Assembly (NCBI RefSeq): GCF_014650695.1
Contig: NZ_BMVL01000008.1
Coordinates: 144,598 to 208,597, forward strand
Length of the DNA: 64,000 nucleotides
Direction: 5' to 3'
DNA from: Streptomyces avidinii
GTDB taxonomy: Bacteria > Actinomycetota > Actinomycetes > Streptomycetales > Streptomycetaceae
The position numbers and the translations under genes were made by a program. Positions 1-8,513 of the stretch are shown piece after piece. Below the pieces are notes generated by a model. It was given only the letters and a program-made list of their open reading frames with translations, was not told where the DNA came from and made no database searches. Within the stretch, counting starts at the first letter, position 1; every line of letters begins with the position of its first letter.

Positions 1-347
1 CTCTCGTGGACGGCATGGGCCAGACCCCGCATCAGCGCGGTGTCCTTGGCCATCTGCGCGTCGTCGGAGTGCTCGACCATGCACGCGAAGTCCCCGCGCA
101 GGCTGCCCGTGTCGATCTCGCGCAGCGAGACCGGCTGGGTGCACCGCAGGGCCTTGGCGACCAGTTCCGGCTTGCTCCCCCACTGGCGGTAGAGGGTGGC
201 CTTGCTGGACTTCGTACGGGCGGCGACCGCGTCCATGGTCAGCGCCTCGTAGCCGACGTCACGCAGGAGGTCGAGGACCGCCTCGTGCAGTTCGGCCTGT
301 CGTTCGGGGGTGATCCGGCTGCGCCGAGCCGCCATCGCCTCGGTCAT
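1..347 (-). CDS. TetR family transcriptional regulator, N-terminal part (cut by window edge)
   Basis: The reading frame runs off the left edge, leaving about 115 N-terminal residues. The N-terminus (MTEAMAARRSRITPERQ) is followed by a classic TetR helix-turn-helix with 'TMDAVAARTKSSKATLYRQW' at roughly residues 38-57. TetR proteins usually act as ligand-responsive repressors, but the ligand domain lies outside the window. An ATG at 335 is an alternative start. The gene is divergent from the tricorn protease, and an inverted repeat at 405-433 between them is a plausible operator for both. The ligand cannot be inferred. Confidence 0.9.
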   Translation of the reverse strand, partial: MTEAMAARRSRITPERQAELHEAVLDLLRDVGYEALTMDAVAARTKSSKATLYRQWGSKPELVAKALRCTQPVSLREIDTGSLRGDFACMVEHSDDAQMAKDTALMRGLAHAVHE

Positions 348-404
348 CTCCGTCTCCCGCCCGATCGAAACTATTCCGTACGCTTAAGACCATACCCCTA
401 CCCC

Positions 405-433
405 AAGCGAAACGAAACCGTTCCGTTTCGCTT
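405..433. promoter_or_regulatory. Inverted repeat, candidate TetR operator
   Basis: A perfect 10-bp inverted repeat, AAGCGAAACG at 405-414 and CGTTTCGCTT at 424-433, has a 9-bp centre. It lies between the divergent tetR and tricorn genes. A looser related sequence (GAAACTATTCCGTACGCTTA) occurs at about 367-386, so there may be two operator copies. Size and position fit a TetR dimer site; binding is inferred. Confidence 0.55.
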
Positions 434-497
434 ACGGGGGTGGCATGGATCACCTGTACGAGTTGCCATGGCCTCCCTGCGCGGAAAGCATTGGGGG

Positions 498-3400
498 GTG
501 AGTCACGACGTCGCGTACCTCCGGTTCCCGCACCTGCACGACGACCTCCTCTGCTTCGCCGCCGAGGACGACCTCTGGGTCGCCCCGCTGGTCCCCGACG
601 GAGGGACCCCCGGGCGGGCCTGGCGCATCACCGTCGACCGGACCCGGGTCGGCCACCCGCGCTTCTCCCCCGACGGGGGGCACATCGCCTTCACCAGCTG
701 GCGCAGCCTCGACCCCGAGATCCACCTCGCCCCGGTCGACGGCGGCCCCGCCCGCCGGCTCAGCTACTGGGGCGCCCTCGACACCCGCGTCTGCGGCTGG
801 ACCCCGCCCGACGAGGACGGCCGCAGCGACATCCTGGCCGTGTCCTCGCACAGCCAGCCCTTCTCCTACTTCGCCTGGGCCTACACCCTCCCGACCGACG
901 GCAGCCCCGGCGGCCGGCTGCCCTGGGGGCCCGTCTCCGACATCCAGGTGCAGGCCACCGAGGAGGGCGAGCGGCACTCCCTCCTCCTCACCGGCAAACC
1001 CCCGCACGAGCCCGCCGCCTGGAAGCGCTACCGCGGCGGCGCCACCGGCCGGCTGTGGCTGCACGGTCAGCGGCTGCTGGAGGACGTCGAGGGACACCTC
1101 GACTCCCCGATGTTCGTGGGCGGCCGGATCGCCTTCCTCTCCGACCACGAGGGCATCGGCAACCTGTACTCCTGCCTGCCCGACGGCACCGATCTGCGCC
1201 GCCACACCGATCACGAGGAGTTCTACGCCCGGCACGCCTCCAGCGACGGCTCCCGCGTCGTCTACCAGTGCGCCGGCGACCTCTGGCTCGTCGAGTCCCT
1301 GGACCGGGACGCCGTCCCGCGCAGGCTCGACGTCCGCCTCGGCGGCCCGCGCGCGGGCCGGCGTACGTACCAGGTGCCCGCCGCCAGCCATGTCGACTCG
1401 CTCTCCGTGGACACCACCGGGCGCGCCAGCGCCGTCGTGGTGCGCGGCAGCCTCTACTGGCTGACCCACCGCGACGGCCCGGCCCGGACCATCGCCGACA
1501 CCCCGGGCGTACGGGTGCGGCTGCCGGAGATGCTCGGCAGCGGCGGACAGGTCGCCTACATCACCGACGCCGAGGGCGAGGACGCGATCGAGATCGCCTA
1601 CCTGCCGCGGGCCTCCGGCGAGCGGGAGCCCCGCCGGCTGGCCTCGGGCCAGCTGGGGCGGGTCACCGAACTGCTCTCGGACCCGGACGGCGAGCGGCTC
1701 GCCATCGCCTCCAACGACGGCCGGCTGCTCCTCATCGACGCCACCGAGGAGTCCAACGGCGAGGTCACCGAGCTGATCGCATCCATCAACGGCCCCGTCA
1801 CCGACCTGGCCTTCTCCCCCGACGGAGCCTGGCTGACCTGGTCGCACCCGGGCATCGGCCGGTCGCTGCGGCAGATCAAGATGGCCCGGATCTCCGGACC
1901 CGGCGCCCGCGTCATCGTGGACGTCACCAACGGCCGCTTCGAGGACGAGAACCCGGTCTTCACCCGGGACGGGCGCTACCTCGCCTTCCTGTCGTGGCGC
2001 GGCTTCGACCCGGTCTACGACGTGCACACCGGCGACCTCTCCTTCCCGCTGGGCTGCCGCCCGTACCTGGTGCCGCTGTCCTCCGCGACCCCCTCCCCCT
2101 TCGCGCTCTCCGCCGAGGGTCGACCCGCGGCCGGCGGACTCGAACTGGCGGAGGGCGACTCGGGCGAGGCCGACGGCGCCGTCACCGTGGAGGTGGAGGG
2201 GCTGGAGAGCCGGGTCACGCCGTTCCCGGTGACCGCGTCCAAGTACTCGGCCCTGTACCCGGTGCACGGCGGCGGGCTGGTGTGGCTGCGCTGGCCGATC
2301 TCGGGCGCGCTCGGCGAGACCTTCGCCAACCCGGCCGACATCAGCGGCAAGCCGACGCTGGAGCACTTCGACCTCACCAAGGCCCGCAAGACCGAACTGG
2401 CTTCGGGGCTGGACTGGTTCGCGGTCAGCGGCGACGGCACCCGGCTCGTGATCAACGACGACGGCGACCTGCGCGCGGTCCCGGCGACCGAGTCGGGCGA
2501 CAGCGACTCGACCGTCTACCTGGACCTGCGGCGCATCCTGCACGAGGTGGACCCGGCGGCCGAGTGGCGCCAGGCCTACGAGGAGGCCGGGCGGATCATC
2601 CGCGCGTACTTCTGGGAGCCGAAGATGTGCGGCATCGACTGGGACGGGGTGCTGAGCCAGTACCGGTCCCTGGTCGAACGGGTCGCCTCGCCGGACGAGT
2701 TCGCCGACCTGCTGCGCGAGGTCCTCGGCGAACTCGGCACCTCGCACGCCTACGTCTCCCCCGCGCGCCGCAATGAAGGCCCGCCGCACTACCAGCGGGC
2801 GATCGGCCTGCTCGGCGCCAATCTCTTTCCCCGGGACGGGGAATGGGTGGTCAGCCGGATCCTGCCCGGTGAGTCCTCGGACTCCAAGGCCCGCTCCCCG
2901 CTGGCCGGCACCGGCATCCGGGAGGGCGCGGTGCTCACCCATGTCGACGGGCGGCCGGTGGACCCGGTCGCCGGGCCCTACCCGCTGCTCGCCGCGGCGG
3001 GCGGGACCACCGTGGAGCTGACCTTCCAGCCCGCGGCGGGCGAGGGCCGGGCCCGCCGGGTCGCCATCGTGCCGCTGATCGACGAGCGGCCGCTGCGCTA
3101 CCAGGACTGGGTGTCCAAGCGGCGCGAGGCGGTCCGGGAGATCAGCGGCGGCCGCTGCGGCTACCTCCACATCCCCGACATGGGCGGCTCGGGCTGGGCG
3201 CAGTTCAACCGCGACCTGCGGATGGAGATGTCCCGGCCCGCGCTGATCGTGGACGTGCGCGGCAACGCGGGCGGGCACATCAGCGAGTTGGTGGTGGAGA
3301 AGCTGACCCGCTCCATCCTCGGCTGGGACCTGACGCGCAACGCCCAGCCGGTCTCGTACGCCTCCAACGCGCCCCGCGGTCCGATCGTGGCGCTGGCCGA

Positions 3401-3779
3401 CGAGGCGACCTCCTCGGACGGGGACATGATCACCGCGGCCTTCAAACTGCTGGGCCTGGGCCCGGTGGTGGGCCTGCGCACCTGGGGCGGGGTGGTCGGC
3501 ATGACCGGCCGCCACACCCTGGGGGACGGCACGGTGATCACGGTGCCGATGAATGCAGCCTGGTTCCCGGAGTACGGCTGGTCGGTGGAGAACCACGGCG
3601 TGGAGCCGGACCTGGAGATCCAGCGCACTCCCCTCGACTGGGCGGAGGGGCGGCACGCCCAGCTCGACGACGCCGTGCACCTGGCACTGGAACTGCTGGA
3701 ACAGGACCCGGCCGCGGTGCCGCCCGGGTACACGGATGTACCGGACCGGCGCCGGCCGAAGCTGCCGCCGAGGAACTGA
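498..3779 (+). CDS. tri: Tricorn protease homologue (S41 family)
   Basis: A protein of 1093 residues, the usual length of actinobacterial tricorn core proteases. These large cytosolic enzymes trim oligopeptides released by upstream proteases. The N-terminal two thirds hold repeated beta-propeller blades (recurring 'FSPDG' and 'FTRDG' motifs). A PDZ-like domain lies at about 790-880 and the S41 catalytic domain follows. By alignment with the archaeal enzyme the catalytic tetrad is S749-H750 (in GTSHAY), S973-D974 (in TSSDGD) and E1031 (in ENHGVEPD). GTG at 498 is chosen because family members begin with SHDVAYLRFPH. An in-frame ATG at 468 lacks a ribosome site. Much longer readings upstream run into the tetR gene and are not coding. 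Confidence 0.93.
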   Translation: MSHDVAYLRFPHLHDDLLCFAAEDDLWVAPLVPDGGTPGRAWRITVDRTRVGHPRFSPDGGHIAFTSWRSLDPEIHLAPVDGGPARRLSYWGALDTRVCGWTPPDEDGRSDILAVSSHSQPFSYFAWAYTLPTDGSPGGRLPWGPVSDIQVQATEEGERHSLLLTGKPPHEPAAWKRYRGGATGRLWLHGQRLLEDVEGHLDSPMFVGGRIAFLSDHEGIGNLYSCLPDGTDLRRHTDHEEFYARHASSDGSRVVYQCAGDLWLVESLDRDAVPRRLDVRLGGPRAGRRTYQVPAASHVDSLSVDTTGRASAVVVRGSLYWLTHRDGPARTIADTPGVRVRLPEMLGSGGQVAYITDAEGEDAIEIAYLPRASGEREPRRLASGQLGRVTELLSDPDGERLAIASNDGRLLLIDATEESNGEVTELIASINGPVTDLAFSPDGAWLTWSHPGIGRSLRQIKMARISGPGARVIVDVTNGRFEDENPVFTRDGRYLAFLSWRGFDPVYDVHTGDLSFPLGCRPYLVPLSSATPSPFALSAEGRPAAGGLELAEGDSGEADGAVTVEVEGLESRVTPFPVTASKYSALYPVHGGGLVWLRWPISGALGETFANPADISGKPTLEHFDLTKARKTELASGLDWFAVSGDGTRLVINDDGDLRAVPATESGDSDSTVYLDLRRILHEVDPAAEWRQAYEEAGRIIRAYFWEPKMCGIDWDGVLSQYRSLVERVASPDEFADLLREVLGELGTSHAYVSPARRNEGPPHYQRAIGLLGANLFPRDGEWVVSRILPGESSDSKARSPLAGTGIREGAVLTHVDGRPVDPVAGPYPLLAAAGGTTVELTFQPAAGEGRARRVAIVPLIDERPLRYQDWVSKRREAVREISGGRCGYLHIPDMGGSGWAQFNRDLRMEMSRPALIVDVRGNAGGHISELVVEKLTRSILGWDLTRNAQPVSYASNAPRGPIVALADEATSSDGDMITAAFKLLGLGPVVGLRTWGGVVGMTGRHTLGDGTVITVPMNAAWFPEYGWSVENHGVEPDLEIQRTPLDWAEGRHAQLDDAVHLALELLEQDPAAVPPGYTDVPDRRRPKLPPRN

Positions 3780-3832
3780 GCGGTTCCCGCGAGGAACTGA
3801 GCGGTTCCCGCGAGGAAGTGGGCGGTTCCCGC
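3770..3832 (+). repeat. Three tandem 21-bp repeats at the 3' end of the tricorn gene
   Basis: Units at 3770-3790, 3791-3811 and 3812-3832 follow the pattern GAGGAACTGAGCGGTTCCCGC. The first two are identical and the third has two changes. The first unit contains the tricorn stop codon, so the repeat grew across the end of the gene. Each unit includes GGAAC...GTTCC and can form a small hairpin. Confidence 0.85.
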
Positions 3833-3859
3833 CTGCGGCGAGCGGGGTGCGCATGCGCA

Positions 3860-3897
3860 AGGGGCGCGATCCCCGGGACAGCGGGGATCGCGCCCCT
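3860..3897. terminator. Strong bidirectional terminator hairpin
   Basis: A perfect 15-bp stem (AGGGGCGCGATCCCC with its complement) closes an 8-nt loop. It sits between the convergent tricorn gene and the small minus-strand gene at 3924-4100, so it can serve both. No U-tract follows, which is normal in Streptomyces. Confidence 0.85.
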
Positions 3898-3923
3898 CGG
3901 CGCGCGGTATCCGGTTCCGGCCG

Positions 3924-4100
3924 TCAGGTCCGGTCGTCGAGCCCGTCCTGGATGTCGTCGAACGACCGCTGCGGCGAGTCCTTCGGCTGCGGAGCGCGCG
4001 CGGACCTCTGGTCCTGCGGGCCCTTGCCGGGCTTCTGCGCCTGCCGCGCCTTCTCCTCGATCTGCTGCGCCTTGTCCTGGAACTGGTCCTTGATACCCAT
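3924..4100 (-). CDS. Small hydrophilic hypothetical protein (58 aa)
   Basis: Begins MGIKDQFQDKAQQIEEKARQ and is very rich in Q, K, D and R, with an N-terminal part suited to an amphipathic helix and a disordered acidic tail. No membrane segment or cysteine is present. A good ribosome site (GGAGTGAACAGC) precedes the ATG at 4100. Similar small charged proteins are widespread in Streptomyces. Function is not known; the composition recalls stress-related hydrophilic proteins, but that is only a guess. Confidence 0.75.
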   Translation of the reverse strand: MGIKDQFQDKAQQIEEKARQAQKPGKGPQDQRSARAPQPKDSPQRSFDDIQDGLDDRT

Positions 4101-4189
4101 GCTGTTCACTCCATGAGGGGTGTCGGTGGTGGGGCCCGGTGGTGAGGCCTCGACCAGACTTGCACGGGCGAACAAAGCACGCATTTCGA

Positions 4190-5074
4190 TCAGTGACTCT
4201 GTGTGCGCTCCTTCTCGTCGGCGGCCCCGCCGGCCCCCACGAGCCCCTTGGACACCTGGCCCAGACGCGGCTCGAAGTGCCGCATCTCGCGCTGCCCGAC
4301 CGTCGCGATCATGCCGGGCAGGTAGCCGCGGATCCCCTGCATGCCGCGCAGCCACCACTGCGCGTACACGTGCGCCGAGCGCCGCTCGATTCCCGCGACG
4401 ATCCGGTCGACCGCCGGGCCCAGCGGGTACGTGCGGTTCGACGGCCACGGCAGCCGCTGCCGCAACTCCCGCATGACCTCGTCCTGATCGGCGCCGCGCA
4501 CCATGTCCGTGTCGGTCCAGGAGAGGTATCCGACCCCGACCTTCACCCCCTTGTGGCCGACCTCCGCGCGCAGGCAGTGCGCGAAGGCCTCGACCCCGGA
4601 CTTGGAGGCGCAGTAGGCGGTCATCATCGGCGCCGGGGTGATCGCGGCGAGCGAGGCGATCTGGAGGAAGTAGCCGCGGCTCTCCATCAGTACGGGCAGG
4701 AAGGCGCGGGCGGTGACGGCCCCGCCGATCAGGTTGACCTCGATCACCCGGCGCCAGGCGTCCGGGTCCGAGTCGGCGAACGGCCCGCCCGCGGCCACGC
4801 CGGCGTTGGCGACGACGAGGTCCACCTTGCCGAAGCGCTGCTTGACCTCCTCGGCGACCCGGGCCATGGCCTCGTGGTCGGTGACGTCGGCGTACCAGTG
4901 GTCGCTGTCGGTGTGCAGCCGCTCGGAGACCTCCTTGAGGGCCTCCGGCTCCAGACCGACGAGGGCGACCTTCGCGCCGCGGGCCGACAGCTTGCGCGCC
5001 AGCAGCTCGCCGACCCCCCGGGCGGCACCGGTGACGACGGCGACCTGGCCTTCCAGACTCCTGCGAGCGCTCAC
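4190..5074 (-). CDS. Short-chain dehydrogenase/reductase (SadH-like)
   Basis: A 294-residue classical SDR. It shows the NAD(P)-binding TGAARGVG at 15-22, NAG at 90-92, catalytic S141, and YCASK with Y154 and K158. The C-terminal extension (about 230-294) contains hydrophobic and aromatic residues, as in mycobacterial SadH-type enzymes. The GTG start at 5074 overlaps the stop of the upstream hydrolase by 4 nt (GTGA), so the two are translationally coupled. It is the last gene of the monooxygenase-hydrolase-dehydrogenase operon, where it probably oxidises or reduces an alcohol/ketone intermediate. The substrate is not visible from sequence. Confidence 0.88.
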   Translation of the reverse strand: MSARRSLEGQVAVVTGAARGVGELLARKLSARGAKVALVGLEPEALKEVSERLHTDSDHWYADVTDHEAMARVAEEVKQRFGKVDLVVANAGVAAGGPFADSDPDAWRRVIEVNLIGGAVTARAFLPVLMESRGYFLQIASLAAITPAPMMTAYCASKSGVEAFAHCLRAEVGHKGVKVGVGYLSWTDTDMVRGADQDEVMRELRQRLPWPSNRTYPLGPAVDRIVAGIERRSAHVYAQWWLRGMQGIRGYLPGMIATVGQREMRHFEPRLGQVSKGLVGAGGAADEKERTQSH

Positions 5075-5997
5075 GGCGTCTTCTCCTTCTCGGTGGTGTC
5101 GAGGTACAGCTCGGTCAGCTCGCGCAGGGCGCCGGTGACGACCTCGGGGGCCTCCACCGGGGTCATGTGCCCCATTCCGGTGAGCTCGGTCAGGCCCACG
5201 CAGTTCGGCAGTGCGGCGGCCAGCCCGCGGGCGTGCACGATCGGGGTGAGCCGGTCGGCGGTGCCGCCGATGACGGCGGTGGGCACGGCGAGGCGGGCCA
5301 CGTCCGCGTCGAGATCCAGCCCTTCCAGCACCCGGGACCACGCGTGACGCACCCCGGTGGGGCAGGCGTGGACGATACGGGCGCACGCCTCGACCTTGTC
5401 CGGCGCCGAACCGGGGCCCATGGTGGCGTACTTCAGGATCTTCCGGGCGACGGGCGTGACCGGCCCGAGGGGGGCGCGGGAGCCGAGGACCGCGCCGGTC
5501 AGCCGGGTACGGGCGCGCCCCGCGCGCACCGGCAGCACCTGCGCCTCTGCAACCAGCCGGGAGCTGCCGGTGCTGCACAGCAGCGCGGCCGCGGCGTGCT
5601 CGGCGAACTCCGGCCGGGCCGCTGCCGCCATGATCGTCATGCCGCCCATGGAGTGGCCCGCGACGACCGCGCGCTCCCCGGGGGCGAGGGCCGCCTCCAG
5701 GACCGCCACCAGGTCGTCGGCGAGGGCGGTGGTGGTGTGCGTCCGGGCGGCGGGGCTGCGGCCGTGCCCGCGCTGGTCGTAGGCGACGACCCGGTGGGTG
5801 GCCGCCAGGGCCCGGATCTGCGCGGCCCAGAAGGCGGTGGAACAGGTCCAGCCGTGGGCCAGCACCACGGCCGGCGCACCCTGCTCCCCGTGGACCTCGA
5901 CGTGCAGCCGGGCCCCGTCCGCGGAGACGGCGACGAGCTCGCGCCGTGCGACGGGCGGTGCATAGGGACCGGAGAGGACGTGCCGCGGGCGGCTCAC
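5071..5997 (-). CDS. Alpha/beta hydrolase (LipR-like esterase)
   Basis: A 308-residue alpha/beta-hydrolase fold enzyme. It has an HGW oxyanion motif at 48-50, nucleophile elbow GHSMGG with S116, acid D248 (GGTADRLTP) and H277 (GMGHMTP). It starts with GTG at 5997, overlapping the monooxygenase stop by 4 nt, and overlaps the dehydrogenase start by 4 nt. Between a Baeyer-Villiger-type monooxygenase and a dehydrogenase it could hydrolyse the ester formed by the monooxygenase. That pathway is inferred from context. Confidence 0.88.
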   Translation of the reverse strand: MSRPRHVLSGPYAPPVARRELVAVSADGARLHVEVHGEQGAPAVVLAHGWTCSTAFWAAQIRALAATHRVVAYDQRGHGRSPAARTHTTTALADDLVAVLEAALAPGERAVVAGHSMGGMTIMAAAARPEFAEHAAAALLCSTGSSRLVAEAQVLPVRAGRARTRLTGAVLGSRAPLGPVTPVARKILKYATMGPGSAPDKVEACARIVHACPTGVRHAWSRVLEGLDLDADVARLAVPTAVIGGTADRLTPIVHARGLAAALPNCVGLTELTGMGHMTPVEAPEVVTGALRELTELYLDTTEKEKTP

Positions 5998-7646
5998 GCG
6001 ACGCCCTCCGCCGCCCGGGCCCCGTCCTCACCGGCAGTGGGCTCGCCCACACCGGCCCCGCCGGCGATCGAGGCGCGGGGGCCCGGGGGCAGCGCCCCCG
6101 GCAACGGCGCCGCAGCAGAGGCAGCCGCGACGACCACCGGCACCCGCTCCCTCACCCGCACGACCTCGTACTCCGCCAGATCGACGCTGCGCGTCTCGCG
6201 GCGGAACTCGCCCGTCGTACCGGGCCAGACGGTGGTGTTGCGGCCGTTCGCGTCCAGGTACCAGCTGGTGCAGCCGCCGGTGTTCCACACCGTCCGCTCC
6301 ATCCGGGCCTGTACCTGGCGATTCCACTTGTTCACGGCGGAGGGGCGCGCGGCGAGCGCGACCGTCCCGCCCAGCATGCCCAGCTGCCGCAGGTAGTCGG
6401 CCATGTAGTTCAGCTGCGACTCGATCATGAGGATCATCGAACTGTTCCCCAGCCCGGTGTTCGGGCCGATGATCGTCATCCAGTTGGGGAAGCCGGCCGC
6501 CGTCGCCCCGCGCAGCGACTGCATCCCGTCCTTCCACTCGTCCGCGAGGGTCCGGCCGTCCGCGCCCACCACCCGGTCGGCGATCGGCATGTCCGTGACG
6601 TGGAAGCCCGTACCGAAGATGATCGCGTCGACCTCTGCCTCGGTCCCGTCGGCCGCGACCAGGACCGAGCCCCGGATCTCCTTCAGCCCGGAGGCGACCA
6701 GGTCCACATCGGGCCGCGCCAGCGCCGGGTAGTACTCGCTGGAGAGCAGGATCCGCTTGCAGCCGATCCGGTAGGAGGGCGTCAGCCTGGCCCGCAGGTC
6801 CGGGTCCTTGATCGACCGGGCCATGTTGGCCTTGGCGAGCGCTTCGACGAGTCCGAGCTGGTTCGGCCGCTTGGTGAAGGCGCTGACCTGGAGCTCCCGG
6901 AGGCCCCACAGCAGCCCCCGGCGCGCGGCGCGGGTGAAGGGCAGCTGCCGGTGAAGCCAGCGTTCCACCGCGGAGATCGCCCGGTCGGTGCGCGGCATCA
7001 CCCACGGCGGGGTCCGCTGGAAGAGCGTCAGGCGCTCCACGTCGGGGGCGATGGCCGGCACGATCTGGATCGCGGAGGCCCCCGTACCGATCATGGCGAC
7101 GCGCTTGCCGCCGAGGTCGTAGTCGTGGTCCCAGCGCGCGGAGTGGAACACCTTGCCGGGGAACCCGGCGAGTCCCGGCACCTCCGGCAGCTTCGGCTCG
7201 GACAATGGGCCGGTCGCCGAGACCACCACGTCGGCGGTCAGCTCGCCCTGCGCGGTCTCGATCTCCCAGCGCAGTTCGTCCGCGTCCCAGCGCATCATCA
7301 GGACCTCGGATTCGAGCCGGATGTGCGGGCGCAGACCGAAGGTGTCCGCGACGTGCTCCAGGTACGCCCGGATGGCGGGCTGCCCGGAGAAGGTCCGCGG
7401 CCAGTCCGGATTCGGCGCGAAGGAGAAGGAGTACAGGTGCGACGGGACGTCGCAGGCGCATCCCGGATAGCTGTTGTCCCGCCAGGTTCCCCCGACCGAG
7501 TCGGCGCGCTCCAGGACGACGAAGTCCGTGATCCCCTCGCGCCGCAGCCGCACGGCCGCCCCGAGTCCGCCGAATCCGGACCCGATCACCGCCACTCGTA
7601 CGTGCTCGCGCCCCTCGCGTCCGCCCCTGCCGCCCATGCCGCCCAT
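5994..7646 (-). CDS. Flavin-containing monooxygenase, Baeyer-Villiger type (MymA-like)
   Basis: A 550-residue FAD/NADPH enzyme. It has the FAD-binding GSGFGG at 22-27, the Baeyer-Villiger fingerprint F162-x-G-x3-H168-x3-W172-D, and a second Rossmann motif GTGASA shortly after. It heads an operon with a hydrolase and a dehydrogenase. This order resembles the mycobacterial mymA-lipR-sadH genes, which are linked to lipid or fatty-acid modification. ATG 7646 is chosen for its GGAAGG ribosome site; an in-frame ATG at 7637 is possible. The last 20-40 residues are low-complexity Ala/Pro/Gly encoded by a repeat element (6055-6115), so this tail is probably not part of the folded enzyme. Confidence 0.9.
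   Translation of the reverse strand: MGGMGGRGGREGREHVRVAVIGSGFGGLGAAVRLRREGITDFVVLERADSVGGTWRDNSYPGCACDVPSHLYSFSFAPNPDWPRTFSGQPAIRAYLEHVADTFGLRPHIRLESEVLMMRWDADELRWEIETAQGELTADVVVSATGPLSEPKLPEVPGLAGFPGKVFHSARWDHDYDLGGKRVAMIGTGASAIQIVPAIAPDVERLTLFQRTPPWVMPRTDRAISAVERWLHRQLPFTRAARRGLLWGLRELQVSAFTKRPNQLGLVEALAKANMARSIKDPDLRARLTPSYRIGCKRILLSSEYYPALARPDVDLVASGLKEIRGSVLVAADGTEAEVDAIIFGTGFHVTDMPIADRVVGADGRTLADEWKDGMQSLRGATAAGFPNWMTIIGPNTGLGNSSMILMIESQLNYMADYLRQLGMLGGTVALAARPSAVNKWNRQVQARMERTVWNTGGCTSWYLDANGRNTTVWPGTTGEFRRETRSVDLAEYEVVRVRERVPVVVAAASAAAPLPGALPPGPRASIAGGAGVGEPTAGEDGARAAEGVA
6055..6115. repeat. Streptomyces GC-rich repeat inside the monooxygenase C-terminus
   Basis: The plus-strand sequence CCCCGCCGGCGATCGAGGCG, then GGGGGC-AGC-GCCCCC and CGGCGCCGC, matches the intergenic copy at 9891-9950 in order and spacing. 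Here it lies within codons for the monooxygenase tail. It includes a GGGGGC/GCCCCC hairpin. Confidence 0.7.
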
Positions 7647-7715
7647 GCCCGCCGCCTTCCGCTCATCCGCAGTTCCAGCCACGCAACGCCGCAACGCACC
7701 ACACCATCGAAACAC

Positions 7716-7733
7716 TGCCAGCAATCACTGGCA
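7716..7733. promoter_or_regulatory. Inverted repeat in merR/monooxygenase intergenic region
   Basis: TGCCAG (7716-7721) and CTGGCA (7728-7733) flank CAATCA in the 171-bp gap between the divergent monooxygenase and merR genes. MerR proteins bind such dyads. The symmetry is seen; the regulator assignment is inferred from position. Confidence 0.45.
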
Positions 7734-7817
7734 CAATCGGGAGGGTAGAGCAGCCCCGTACTCATGGGTAGGGGGCGGACCCGGAAAGTTACTGCCGGTA
7801 CGCCATAGGGTGCGTCT

Positions 7818-8513
7818 GTGGCGAAGGAAGAGACGCAAGCGAAGACGGTGCGCGAGTACCGCACGGAGGAACTGGCCGAGGCGGCCGGCATCCCGGTCCG
7901 CACCCTGCGCTTCTACCGCGAGCGCAAACTGCTCCCACCGCCCCGCCGCGAGGGGCGCATCGCCTGGTACGACGACCACCACCTGGCCCGGCTGCGCACC
8001 ATCGCCGCCCTGCTGGAGCGCGGCCACACCCTCGGCGGCATCGCCGAGCTCACCGCCGCCTTCGAGAGCGGCCGCGACGTGAGCCAGCTCGGCGAGCTGC
8101 TCGGCATCGGCTGGTCCGAGGAGACCCCGGTCCGGCTCACCCCGGAGGCCCTCGCCGACTACTTCGAGGGCGAGGTCACCCCGGAGAACCTGGCGGCCTC
8201 CCTGGACCTCGGCTACCTCGCCGTCGACGGCGACGCGATCGTGCACGTCAGCCGCCGCCTGCTGGACGTCTCCTCGGCCCTGGTCCGCGAGGGCGTTCCG
8301 CTGGCGGCGGTCCTGGAGACCGGCCGCCGCGTCCGCGAGCACGCGGACGCGATGGCCCTGCTCTTCACCGAGCTCATATCGACCCACATCTCACCGGACG
8401 CGCTCACCCGGCTGCGCCCACTGGCGAAGAGCGTGGTCGAGGCCGAGCTGACGATGGCGATGGACCGGCTGCTGGCCTCGGGCACGGACTCCGGTCAGAC
8501 ACCCAGCTCGTAG
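7818..8513 (+). CDS. MerR family transcriptional regulator
   Basis: A 231-residue protein with an N-terminal MerR winged helix (YRTEELAEAAGIPVRTLRFY at about 14-33), a dimerisation helix, and a C-terminal helical domain without obvious metal-binding cysteines. It therefore probably senses an organic ligand or is ligand-free. The GTG at 7818 has little leader. It is divergent from the monooxygenase operon, the most likely target, with a dyad between them. The 3' end overlaps the convergent exonuclease gene by 19 nt. Confidence 0.88.
   Translation: MAKEETQAKTVREYRTEELAEAAGIPVRTLRFYRERKLLPPPRREGRIAWYDDHHLARLRTIAALLERGHTLGGIAELTAAFESGRDVSQLGELLGIGWSEETPVRLTPEALADYFEGEVTPENLAASLDLGYLAVDGDAIVHVSRRLLDVSSALVREGVPLAAVLETGRRVREHADAMALLFTELISTHISPDALTRLRPLAKSVVEAELTMAMDRLLASGTDSGQTPSS

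Noticed and set aside
450..3860. Long minus-strand open frame (over 1100 codons) opposite the tricorn gene
   Set aside because: It is a mirror of high-GC third-codon bias; the translation is Gly/Arg/Ala-rich without domains, whereas the plus strand encodes a full tricorn protease.
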